From an uncultured Chloroflexota bacterium (GTDB taxonomy: Bacteria; Chloroflexota; Limnocylindria; Limnocylindrales; CSP1-4), in contig CAIYQJ010000465.1 of assembly GCA_903928275.1 (NCBI GenBank), forward strand, positions 1 through 6,693: 6,693 nt of DNA, in the 5' to 3' direction. Shown here piece after piece: positions 1 to 5,520 of this stretch. The position numbers and the translations under genes are program-made. The stretch's first letter is position 1. Each line of letters begins with the position of its first letter. The notes below the pieces were generated by a model, which made no database searches, was not told the DNA's origin, and saw only the letters and a list, made by a program, of their open reading frames with translations.

Positions 1-394
1 CGCCTGCGGCTCCCGCGGCGGGCGGCTGCGTCGCGCGCGAGACCCCGCGTCCGGCGGTGCCGGCCCAGCCGAAGACGATGAGGTCCGACTCCTCCTCGGT
101 GGCGACCTCGAGGATCCCCTCCCACGCTTGCCGCCCTATCCGCACCATCGGCTGGATGCGCGTCCCCGGCGGCCCGTAGTCCAGGGTCGCCTGGAGAAGG
201 CGGCGTGCCTGCCTCGCTCGCGCGGCACCCTCGGAGAGCGGCATCTCCTCCGGGACCTCCACGATCCCGAGGGCCGTCAGCGTCCCCACCCGGGGATCGA
301 GGAGCGACGCCGCGATCCGGACGAGCTCCTCGGCCGTGTCCGGGTTCGCGACCGGGAGCAGGACCCGCGACGGCAGCGGCGTCCGCTCCGTCAC
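1..394 (-). CDS. universal stress protein (UspA-like), partial, 3' end off window
   Basis: My reading of the reverse complement gives 131 codons with no stop, starting at GTG (392-394) and continuing past the left edge. The N-terminus has a Usp-type first strand (VLLPVAN, residues 11-17). A helix rich in Glu, Leu and Arg follows. Residues 103-110 (SDLIVFGW) match the fourth-strand signature of Usp domains, 'DLIVmG'. The usual Gly-rich nucleotide-binding motif after that strand is only partly visible (G109, G112, G115), and the sequence becomes Ala/Pro/Gly-rich before the edge, so ATP binding cannot be judged. The GTG start overlaps the TGA of the upstream glycosyltransferase (GTGA, 391-394), so it is probably translated by reinitiation on a shared mRNA. 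Usp proteins act in the cytoplasm in stress survival. The fold assignment is good; whether this is a lone Usp, a tandem Usp or a fusion cannot be seen. Confidence 0.72.
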   Translation of the reverse strand, partial: MTERTPLPSRVLLPVANPDTAEELVRIAASLLDPRVGTLTALGIVEVPEEMPLSEGAARARQARRLLQATLDYGPPGTRIQPMVRIGRQAWEGILEVATEEESDLIVFGWAGTAGRGVSRATQPPAAGAAG

Positions 395-1770
395 GCGGGG
401 ACCTCCGCGGCCCAGCGCTCGACGAACGCGGGCTTGAGCCGCTCGAAGGCGCGCGCCTGCGCCTCCACGCGGTCCTCGGCCTCCTCGGCCTCCATGCGAC
501 GCGTCTCCACCACGAGCGCCCCGACCCGACCGAGGTAGATGGGCGCGAGCGCCGCCGCCAGCGCATCGGGCGCCATGGTGCCGCGCCCCGCGGCGAGGAC
601 GAGGTCGTAGACGATCCGCGCCCACAGCTCGTCGTCGAACGAGAACGCGGACACGAGGTCGGCGAGCGCCTCCGTCCGACCTGCTGCGGACCGGCTGGAC
701 GCCGCGCCATGGCCGCCGCGCGCGTCCGCATCGTCCACCAGCCGACCCGCGTCGGTCGCGAGCGCGAGGACCTCCTCCGCGGTCGCGGGCGCGAGCATCG
801 TCCGCCACGTGTCGCGCAGGGCGAGGGACCCCTCGTGGAACGAGCCGAGCAGCCGCAGCGTGTCGATCGCGAGGGCCGGCGGATCGGCCACGCGCTCGAA
901 GCCGTAGGCGGGGACGTCGTGGCTCCGGCGCACGTCACGCCAGCGGTCCGCGTGCTCCACCGCGAGGCGGAGCGCCGTCGCGACGACCTGTCGGAACATG
1001 GGACCCAGGTCGGCGCCCGGGTCCTTGGGGTCGTGGACCTTCGCGCCGAGCCGTGCCTGGCAGACCGCGTAGCCGCCCGCGATCGCGGTCGTCGTCATCC
1101 AGATGTCGATCCCGAATCGGCTGACCTCGGCGTCCCAGTCGTCGCGCTCCGCGTAGTGCGCGATGAGATCGGCCGACACGCCGAAGTCGCCACCGATCGG
1201 CTGTCGGATCCGGAGCCCGTACAGCGCGCGGGTCAGCGGGTACGTGACCGTGTTCGTGATCGTCCCGTCCCACTTGTGGCGCGCGTACAGGGGGGCGACG
1301 AAGTCGTAGCCGCCCTTGAGGATGGGCCCCGCGAGGAGCTCGATCCATTCCGGGCCGATCGAACGGAGGTCGGAATCCACGACGACGAGCGCCTGCACGC
1401 CGAGCTCGCGGGCGATGAGGAACAGGGTCCGAAGGGCCGCACCCTTGCCGGAGACGCCGTCGATGGCGGGATACGAGAGGCTCACGCGCGTGAGCCGATT
1501 GGTCGGACGGACGAGAAGGATCCGCTCGACGTAGTCCGGCGGCTCGGTCTCGACGACGACGCGCTGCGTGTCGTCGGAGGACCCGCCGTCGGAGTTCACG
1601 ACGACCGGGCGCAGGTCGGCGAAGTACTGGACGAGGCCGGCCTGGGCGGCGCGGACGACGTGGCCGATCGTCGCCTCGTTCCGGTAGCTCGGGATCCCCA
1701 CCATGATGTCGGCTCGACCGATCCGGGCGATCTCGTCGCGAACGGCCGGAGTAAGGGAGGACAGGGGCAC
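391..1770 (-). CDS. GT-A glycosyltransferase, mannosylglycerate synthase-like (GT78/GT2-related)
   Basis: 459 aa. It has a nucleotide-sugar GT-A fold: an early IPSYRNE (26-32), SDGGSSDDT (60-68), GKGAALR (108-114) and a metal-binding DSD (132-134), followed by IGPEWI. RQPIGGDFG lies at 189-197, GIDIW at 220-224 and KVHDP at 244-248, where His246 is the likely third metal ligand. The order and spacing resemble Rhodothermus mannosylglycerate synthase (PGKGDG..., DAD, FGPDWI, EQPLGGE, WGIDT, a late His). The C-terminal ~190 residues look helical and end in a charged coiled-coil-like stretch (424-447); a hydrophilic Gly/Ser/Ala segment lies near 350-366. The likely reaction is transfer of a sugar from GDP- or UDP-sugar to a small acceptor such as glycerate, which would make a compatible solute; donor and acceptor are inferred. 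The GTG start (1768-1770) is the first possible one, because an in-frame TAG sits four codons upstream; Shine-Dalgarno (SD) pairing is weak. It overlaps the Usp gene by four bases. A glucosyl-3-phosphoglycerate synthase-like role is the main alternative. Confidence 0.8.
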   Translation of the reverse strand: MPLSSLTPAVRDEIARIGRADIMVGIPSYRNEATIGHVVRAAQAGLVQYFADLRPVVVNSDGGSSDDTQRVVVETEPPDYVERILLVRPTNRLTRVSLSYPAIDGVSGKGAALRTLFLIARELGVQALVVVDSDLRSIGPEWIELLAGPILKGGYDFVAPLYARHKWDGTITNTVTYPLTRALYGLRIRQPIGGDFGVSADLIAHYAERDDWDAEVSRFGIDIWMTTTAIAGGYAVCQARLGAKVHDPKDPGADLGPMFRQVVATALRLAVEHADRWRDVRRSHDVPAYGFERVADPPALAIDTLRLLGSFHEGSLALRDTWRTMLAPATAEEVLALATDAGRLVDDADARGGHGAASSRSAAGRTEALADLVSAFSFDDELWARIVYDLVLAAGRGTMAPDALAAALAPIYLGRVGALVVETRRMEAEEAEDRVEAQARAFERLKPAFVERWAAEVPA

Positions 1771-1776
1771 GGGCGG

Positions 1777-1782
1777 ACCCTA
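1777..1782 (-). promoter_or_regulatory. candidate -10 element (TAGGGT) for a leaderless glycosyltransferase mRNA
   Basis: On the minus strand TAGGGT fits the TANNNT form of a -10 box and ends exactly six bases before the GTG start. That would place the transcript 5' end at or next to the start codon. There is no convincing SD sequence in between, which fits leaderless initiation. No -35 is recognisable. The TAG is also the in-frame stop that fixes the start. The match is short and could be chance. Confidence 0.28.
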
Positions 1783-1902
1783 CCACCGAGCGGTGCCCTC
1801 GCGCACGGGTGAGCGCGGCATGAGCCGGCGCGGTCGGGCGGACGGTGCGCCGGGCCGCGATGTCTGCGACGATGGCGCACCCGCAGTCCCGGGAGACACG
1901 CC

Positions 1903-2877
1903 ATGCCCGAGCGCTCCTTCGTTCCGGTCCGCGTCGCGATCGTCCAGCAGCCGCCCGTCTTCCTCGACAGGCCGGCGACGCTGGAGCGTGCCGCCGCGCT
2001 CGTCGCCGAGTCGGCGTCGCAGGGGGCCGGCCTCGTCGTCCTCCCGGAATCGTTCGTCCCCGGCTACCCGGACTACATCTGGCGCCTCAGCCCCGGCGAC
2101 GACTACGACCTGTCCCGCGAGCTGCACGGACGGCTCGTGGCGCAGGCGGTCGACCTCGCGGCCGACGACCTCCTCCCGCTCCGCGAGGCCGCGTCGGCGG
2201 CCGCGGTCGCCGTGGTCGTCGGTGTCACCGAGCGCGACGGCGCCTTCAGCCGTGCCACGCTCTACAACACGTTGGTCGTGATCGGGGCGGACGGGGCGAT
2301 CCTCAACCGCCACCGCAAGCTGGTCCCCACGAACCCCGAGCGGATGGTCTGGGCGCCGGGCGACGCCACCGGCCTCCGGGTCGTGGAGACGCCGTTCGGT
2401 CGCCTCGGCGGCCTCGTCTGCTGGGAGAGCTACATGCCGCTTGCCCGGTTCGCGCTGTACGCGCAGGGCGTCCAGGTCTACGTGGCACCCACGTGGGACG
2501 AGGGTGACACGTGGCTCGCCACGATGCGGCACATCGCGGCCGAGGGGCGGTGCTGGGTCCTCGGGGCCGGGAGCGCGCTGCGGGCCGCCGACATGCCGCT
2601 CGACCTGCCGGAGCGCGACCGCCTCTACCCGGACCCGGACGAGTGGGTGAACCCGGGCGACTCCGTCGTAGTGGCGCCAGGCGGGCGGGTCGTGGCCGGG
2701 CCGCTCCACGCGGAGTACGGCGTCGTGTGGGCTGACGTGGACGCCGCCCTCGCCGATGCCGCGCACTACACGCTCGACGCGGCCGGCCACTACGCGCGTC
2801 CGGACGTCTTCCGGCTCGACGTGGATCGCCGCCCGCGCCCCCAGGTCGGCTTCTCGGACGGGTCGTCCGAGGCCTGA
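1903..2877 (+). CDS. nitrilase (C-N hydrolase family, branch 1)
   Basis: 324 aa, full length for the catalytic domain. The triad is intact: Glu49 in LPESFVPGYPDYIW, Lys139 in HRKLVPTNPER and Cys173 in GGLVCWESYMPLAR. Glu146, the second structural glutamate of the family, is also present. The CWE(S/N/H)YMPLAR context is typical of true nitrilases, which convert a nitrile (R-CN) to the carboxylic acid and ammonia, rather than of amidases or carbamoylases. HYARPDVF (296-303) is the usual C-terminal motif. Only about 21 residues follow it, shorter than the tail of many helix-forming nitrilases. The ATG is preceded by GGGAG (1891-1895) at seven bases, and the hydrophobic first strand (VRVAIVQQPP) begins shortly after it. 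The enzyme is cytoplasmic, with no signal peptide. It stands alone: divergent from the glycosyltransferase and convergent with the ligase-like gene. No aldoxime dehydratase or regulator is nearby, so the substrate (arylaceto-, aliphatic or cyanide-type) is unknown. Confidence 0.93.
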   Translation: MPERSFVPVRVAIVQQPPVFLDRPATLERAAALVAESASQGAGLVVLPESFVPGYPDYIWRLSPGDDYDLSRELHGRLVAQAVDLAADDLLPLREAASAAAVAVVVGVTERDGAFSRATLYNTLVVIGADGAILNRHRKLVPTNPERMVWAPGDATGLRVVETPFGRLGGLVCWESYMPLARFALYAQGVQVYVAPTWDEGDTWLATMRHIAAEGRCWVLGAGSALRAADMPLDLPERDRLYPDPDEWVNPGDSVVVAPGGRVVAGPLHAEYGVVWADVDAALADAAHYTLDAAGHYARPDVFRLDVDRRPRPQVGFSDGSSEA

Positions 2878-2911
2878 CCGGAGTTCCGCCCGGGGCCGGG
2901 CCGGCCGCTCC

Positions 2912-3589
2912 CTACCGGCGCGGGATGTCCGCGACCGCCCAGTCGTCCGCCTCGGTCCCCGGCCGATAGCGGCCGTTCTGGGCCTTCACGGCGACCCGCC
3001 GGAAGCCGATCGATCGCCAGCTGGGGTACCACGACTCCACCGGCGGCCGGACGTAGATCCCCCGGCGCGCCAGGTCCACGTCGGTCATCACGCTGTCGAG
3101 CTGTCGCCGGCGCTCGAGGAGTGGGACGTCGAGAAGCTCGGTCCCGTCCACTTCGAGCAGGTCCACCGCCACGAACGCCACGGCATCGGGTCGATCGTGT
3201 GCGATGGACGCACCGGTCGACGGGCCGCCGAGCGCGCGCTCCCCGGACGCGCCGAGCACCATCTGGCCCATCATCTGGGCCGCGGTGGGTGCCTCGACGA
3301 CGGTGATCGACGTGCCCTCGCCACTTCGCGTGGCCTGCACGGTGAGATATCCGTCGAGGACCGCGGTGTCCGCGTCGATGGCGTCACCGAGCGCCGCGAC
3401 CACCTCGTTGAAGCGGCTGGTCACGTCGACGCCGCCGGCCTCCACGATCCGGGCCCCGGTCGGGCGGTCCCAGTGGACGAGGACGCGCAGCCCCTCCCAC
3501 ATGGGCTCGACGAGCGGCTGCTCGACGTCCTGTGTCTTCCGGCGCCCGAACCCCATCGGCCGCCACGCCTCCCGCTCGCTCCGATCCAT
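2912..3589 (-). CDS. degenerate ATP-dependent DNA ligase-like protein (nucleotidyltransferase domain only, catalytic residues lost)
   Basis: 225 aa. The alignment with the LigD/LigB-type adenylation domain is recognisable from end to end. EPMWEGLR (28-35) sits where motif I E-x-K-x-D-G-x-R belongs. GGVDVTSRF (52-60) matches the GxDxTxRF element. VLDGY (77-81) matches motif III LDGE. VDLLEVDGTELLDVPLLERR (142-161) matches motif IIIa and the segment after it. GFRRVAVK (195-202) matches motif IV GxEGxVxK, and YRPGTEADDW (208-217) matches YxPGxRxxxW before motif V. The lysine that carries AMP is Met30, motif I Asp is Glu32, motif III Glu is Tyr81, motif IV Glu is Arg197 and the motif V lysines are absent; Arg35 and Lys202 remain. 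No OB-fold follows. Self-adenylation should be impossible; a DNA-binding, regulatory or structural role is an inference. The ATG at 3589 has no SD, but TATGAT ends six bases upstream. Met12 (3554-3556), with GGGAGG eleven bases before it, is an alternative start. The reading frame is uninterrupted, which argues against a recent pseudogene. Confidence 0.72.
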   Translation of the reverse strand: MDRSEREAWRPMGFGRRKTQDVEQPLVEPMWEGLRVLVHWDRPTGARIVEAGGVDVTSRFNEVVAALGDAIDADTAVLDGYLTVQATRSGEGTSITVVEAPTAAQMMGQMVLGASGERALGGPSTGASIAHDRPDAVAFVAVDLLEVDGTELLDVPLLERRRQLDSVMTDVDLARRGIYVRPPVESWYPSWRSIGFRRVAVKAQNGRYRPGTEADDWAVADIPRR

Positions 3590-3592
3590 GCC

Positions 3593-3623
3593 CCGATCAT
3601 ACGTCCGGCATGGCTATGATCGG
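3593..3623. promoter_or_regulatory. divergent promoter/operator with perfect 9-bp dyad, each arm holding TATGAT
   Basis: CCGATCATA (3593-3601) and TATGATCGG (3615-3623) are exact reverse complements separated by 13 bases. Each arm contains TATGAT, one mismatch from the -10 consensus: minus strand 3601-3596 facing the ligase-like gene, plus strand 3615-3620 facing the transporter. The minus copy ends six bases before the ATG at 3589, which suggests a leaderless mRNA. The plus copy would start transcription near 3627 and give a leader of about 69 bases. Neither has a good -35, and each -35 region falls on the other's -10 box. The dyad could equally be a binding site for a dimeric regulator, or both. 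Confidence 0.5.
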
Positions 3624-3628
3624 CCTCT

Positions 3629-3678
3629 GGCCGGACGCCCCTCCGATGGCGGCATCCGATGGCGGCGACCGTCCGGCC
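3629..3678 (+). promoter_or_regulatory. predicted hairpin in the transporter 5' leader
   Basis: GGCCGGACG (3629-3637) is exactly complementary to CGTCCGGCC (3670-3678), giving a nine-pair GC-rich stem with a 32-base loop. The stem ends three bases before the SD sequence at 3682. If transcription starts at the TATGAT box, nearly the whole leader is this hairpin. It could affect access to the ribosome binding site. It does not match a riboswitch class that I know, and such stems arise readily in GC-rich DNA. Confidence 0.3.
3642..3666 (+). repeat. 12-bp direct repeat, two copies, one base apart
   Basis: TCCGATGGCGGC occurs at 3642-3653 and again at 3655-3666, a 13-base period. Both copies lie in the loop of the leader hairpin ahead of the transporter. 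They may be a slippage duplication or paired sites for a regulator on one face of the leader or DNA. Confidence 0.6.
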
Positions 3679-3681
3679 CAC

Positions 3682-3687
3682 GGGAGG
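3682..3687 (+). promoter_or_regulatory. Shine-Dalgarno GGGAGG that fixes the transporter start
   Basis: GGGAGG lies eight bases before the GTG at 3696-3698 and is the best ribosome binding site in this region. The frame stays open upstream to 3204, but that stretch is antisense to the ligase-like gene. This site and the UMF1 family start (about 20 residues before the first membrane helix) both support GTG 3696. Confidence 0.7.
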
Positions 3688-3695
3688 CGGCCTGC

Positions 3696-4967
3696 GTGCA
3701 CCCGATCGCGACGCTGCGGCGACTGTCCATCGACGGCCGGGCGCGGACGCCACTCGCGTGGGCGTTCTACGACTTCGCGAACACGATCTTCAGCTTCGCG
3801 GTCATCTCGAACGCGATCGGGCTGCTGCTGACCAACGGACTCGGCGACAGCCAGGGCAACCTCTGGCTGGGGATCGCGTCGGCCGCGGCGGTCGCACTCA
3901 ACGCTCTCGTCAGCCCGGTCCTCGGGAAGATCAGCGACCGCGGCGGGCGGCGGCTGCCGTTCCTCGCGTTCTTCACGGTCCTCACGATCATCCCGTGCAT
4001 CTTCATCCCGTATCCGCCGATCGCGGCCGGGATCGTCCTCTACTGCATCGCGCTCTTCAGCTACCAGGCGGCGCTCATCTACTACGAGGCGATCCTGCCG
4101 GAGGTCAGCACTCCGACGACGCGCGGTCGCGTCTCCGGCCTGGGCATCGCGACCGCCTACTCCGGATCGGTCACCGTCGCGATCGTCCTCCTCGTCGGCG
4201 GCTTCTCGGTCGACCAGCGGTTCATCGTCGCGGCCGCCATGTTCGCGGTGTTCGCGATCCCGATCTTCGTGTTCGTGAAGGAGCCGCCCGCGAGAGGGCC
4301 GATCTTCATGCGGTCGGACATCCGGAACTCGTGGAGCCAGATCTTCACCACGATCCGCGAGGCCCGCGAGGTGCCGCACCTCTCGCGGTTCCTCCTCGGC
4401 CGGTTCTTCTACACGGACGCCCTGAACACGGTCGTCGTCGTCATGAGCGTCTTCGCGGTCCGCGCCGTGGGCTTCACCGACCAGGAGGCGCTCCTCGTCC
4501 TCCTCGTCCTCACGCTCTTCGCGATCGGCGCGGGCCTCGTGTGGGGCGTCATCGCCGACCGGATCGGGCCCAAGCGCACGCTCATGATCGTGCTCGCGAT
4601 CTGGGTCGTCGGCCTCCTGCTCGCCGGCATCTTCGTCGCGAAGCCGATCTTCCTCATCGCCGGCGCTCTCATCGGGACCGGCATGGGCGGGATGCACGTC
4701 TCGGATCGCGTCCTCATGCTCCGCCTATCGCCGCCCGACAAGCTCGGCCAGTTCTTCGGGATCTACGGCCTCGTGGGGAAGGCGTCGCAGGTCATCGGTG
4801 TCCCGCTGTACACGTTCCTCGTCTGGTTCCTCTTCCCCCGGATGGGGACCGCGGCGTACCAGGTCGCGATCTTCAGCCTCCTCGGCACCATGCTCATCGG
4901 CCTCTTCCTGGTCCGCGGGGTCCCGGACGGCTGGCACGGCTCCGGCGAGCCGAATCCCGAGGAGTAG
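3696..4967 (+). CDS. MFS transporter, UMF1/Atg22-like family
   Basis: 423 aa with about 12 membrane segments, roughly at 22-47, 56-77, 88-106, 109-130, 146-169, 177-195, 236-257, 264-288, 295-313, 316-336, 350-378 and 386-407. The opening WAFYDFANT (22-30) just before the first helix is the hallmark of the UMF1/Atg22 group. The MFS loop 2-3 motif appears as GKISDRGGRR (77-86). YEAILPEV (130-137), GRVSGLGIATAYSGS (144-158) and a second-half copy of the loop motif, GVIADRIGPKR (284-294), are also typical. A cytoplasmic loop of about 40 residues (196-235) joins the halves. It is an inner-membrane secondary transporter. Fungal Atg22 exports amino acids from the vacuole; the substrates of bacterial members are mostly unknown, so none is assigned. 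It is divergent from the ligase-like gene, with a symmetric promoter and a structured leader between them, and is followed by a hairpin facing a convergent small gene. Confidence 0.9.
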   Translation: MHPIATLRRLSIDGRARTPLAWAFYDFANTIFSFAVISNAIGLLLTNGLGDSQGNLWLGIASAAAVALNALVSPVLGKISDRGGRRLPFLAFFTVLTIIPCIFIPYPPIAAGIVLYCIALFSYQAALIYYEAILPEVSTPTTRGRVSGLGIATAYSGSVTVAIVLLVGGFSVDQRFIVAAAMFAVFAIPIFVFVKEPPARGPIFMRSDIRNSWSQIFTTIREAREVPHLSRFLLGRFFYTDALNTVVVVMSVFAVRAVGFTDQEALLVLLVLTLFAIGAGLVWGVIADRIGPKRTLMIVLAIWVVGLLLAGIFVAKPIFLIAGALIGTGMGGMHVSDRVLMLRLSPPDKLGQFFGIYGLVGKASQVIGVPLYTFLVWFLFPRMGTAAYQVAIFSLLGTMLIGLFLVRGVPDGWHGSGEPNPEE

Positions 4968-4985
4968 GGAAGAGGAGCAGGGAAG

Positions 4986-5019
4986 GCGAGACGGCCCGGC
5001 CCGCGAGACGGCCCGGCCC
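4986..5019. repeat. perfect tandem duplication of a 17-bp unit
   Basis: GCGAGACGGCCCGGCCC occurs at 4986-5002 and is repeated without gap at 5003-5019. It lies 18 bases after the transporter stop in the convergent gap. Perfect identity points to a recent slippage duplication. Two copies only, so it is not a CRISPR or a long satellite. Confidence 0.8.
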
Positions 5020-5031
5020 CGGGCGGACAAG

Positions 5032-5065
5032 CGACGACCCCCGCGGCGGACAGCGGGGGTCGTCG
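5032..5065. terminator. 13-bp perfect hairpin between convergent genes, likely bidirectional terminator
   Basis: CGACGACCCCCGC (5032-5044) pairs fully with GCGGGGGTCGTCG (5053-5065) across an eight-base loop. It sits 64 bases past the transporter stop and 48 bases past the stop of the small minus-strand gene, so one stem can serve both. There is no U-tract on either side, as is common in GC-rich bacteria. It may act as a transcription block, an mRNA 3'-end stabiliser or a Rho-assisted site. Confidence 0.6.
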
Positions 5066-5113
5066 AGTCGGGACGCGGCCGGCGGTGGGACGCCCGCCGG
5101 CGACGAGGGGTGA

Positions 5114-5368
5114 TCAGGCGGGGCTCAGCGCGTCTCCGTGCACGTCGTGCGCCCACGTGGAGCACGCGACCGAGCAGCCGCGCGCGTCGCGGCCGTTGAC
5201 GCCCGAGAAGTGGTACCAGGCGACGCTGCCGTCTTCGGCGCGGGTCTCCGAGAGGCGACACCCGCACGCTCCGCACGTGACGGGCATGGTGCGACCCTCG
5301 GCCGCACGAAGGTCCATGTCGAAGCGGGTGGCCGAGATGCCGTCGGCAGGGATCGCGAATGCGGCCAT
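5114..5368 (-). CDS. small Cys/His-rich protein, possible zinc-binding, function unknown
   Basis: 84 aa. I do not recognise the family. It has Cys32-x2-Cys35-x-Cys37 in a CGACGCRLS knuckle and a later Cys65-x3-Cys69 (GCSVACSTW), with His53, His74 and His77 around it. This looks like a short zinc ribbon or treble-clef-like metal site. The N-terminal 30 residues resemble a beta strand pair with charged residues (FDMDLRAAEGR). It has no signal peptide or membrane segment and is probably cytoplasmic. The start is well supported: AAGGAG (5374-5379) lies five bases before the ATG. It is in tandem with galE but 152 bases downstream, with its own candidate promoter, and is convergent with the transporter across a hairpin. 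The strong ribosome binding site and the spaced cysteines argue for a real gene. A DNA- or RNA-binding or metal-handling role would be a guess. Confidence 0.72.
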   Translation of the reverse strand: MAAFAIPADGISATRFDMDLRAAEGRTMPVTCGACGCRLSETRAEDGSVAWYHFSGVNGRDARGCSVACSTWAHDVHGDALSPA

Positions 5369-5430
5369 CCGGGCTCCTTCACGTGCGTGATTCGGTGCCC
5401 CGTCCAGCCGGACGCCAGGCCACCGACTCG

Positions 5431-5459
5431 ATGCTAGGAAGGACGCGGCGTCGTGTCGG
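5431..5459 (-). promoter_or_regulatory. candidate promoter for the small Cys/His-rich gene
   Basis: On the minus strand CCGACA (5459-5454) and TAGCAT (5436-5431) are separated by exactly 17 bases. Each matches four of six consensus positions, and the -35 keeps GACA. Transcription would begin near 5424, giving a leader of about 55 bases before the ATG at 5368. The rest of the 5369-5520 gap holds no gene I can support; short GC-rich stems after galE (around 5485-5515) are too weak to call a terminator. Confidence 0.33.
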
Positions 5460-5520
5460 TACCGGCGGGGTCACGATCGGGTTTCGATACGGTTGCGGCC
5501 GGCCGGGCGCCGCTCATGCG

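Noticed and set aside
205..1812. Plus-strand ORF of 535 codons
   Set aside because: It lies antisense to the glycosyltransferase, is Arg/Pro/Gly-rich and shows no domain. It is a typical GC-driven shadow of a real gene.
1824..1854. CCGGCGC / GCGCCGG inverted repeat (1825-1831, 1847-1853) as an operator between the glycosyltransferase and the nitrilase
   Set aside because: It is only seven G/C pairs with a 15-base loop in GC-rich DNA; expected by chance and not placed against a recognisable promoter.
1780..2790. Minus-strand ORF of 336 codons
   Set aside because: It is antisense to the nitrilase, whose triad and motifs are complete; composition is Arg/Gly/Val/Asp-biased with no fold.
2878..2911. 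GC-rich palindromic stretch between the nitrilase and ligase-like stops as a terminator
   Set aside because: GGCCGG-type self-complementarity is short, with no clear stem-loop or U-tract.
2912..3589. Functional ATP-dependent DNA ligase
   Set aside because: The motif I lysine and the motif III, IV and V catalytic residues are absent, and there is no OB-fold, so an active ligase annotation would mislead.
3204..3695. 164-codon N-terminal extension of the transporter
   Set aside because: It is antisense to the ligase-like gene and low in family similarity. A strong SD and the UMF1 motif position put the start at GTG 3696.
3597..4697. Minus-strand ORF of 366 codons rich in Asp/Glu/Arg
   Set aside because: It is the mirror of the transporter's hydrophobic codons, which read as charged residues on the other strand.
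3659..5113. Plus-strand ORF of 484 codons in another frame of the transporter
   Set aside because: It is Arg/Pro/His-rich and frame-shifted from clear membrane helices; no domain.
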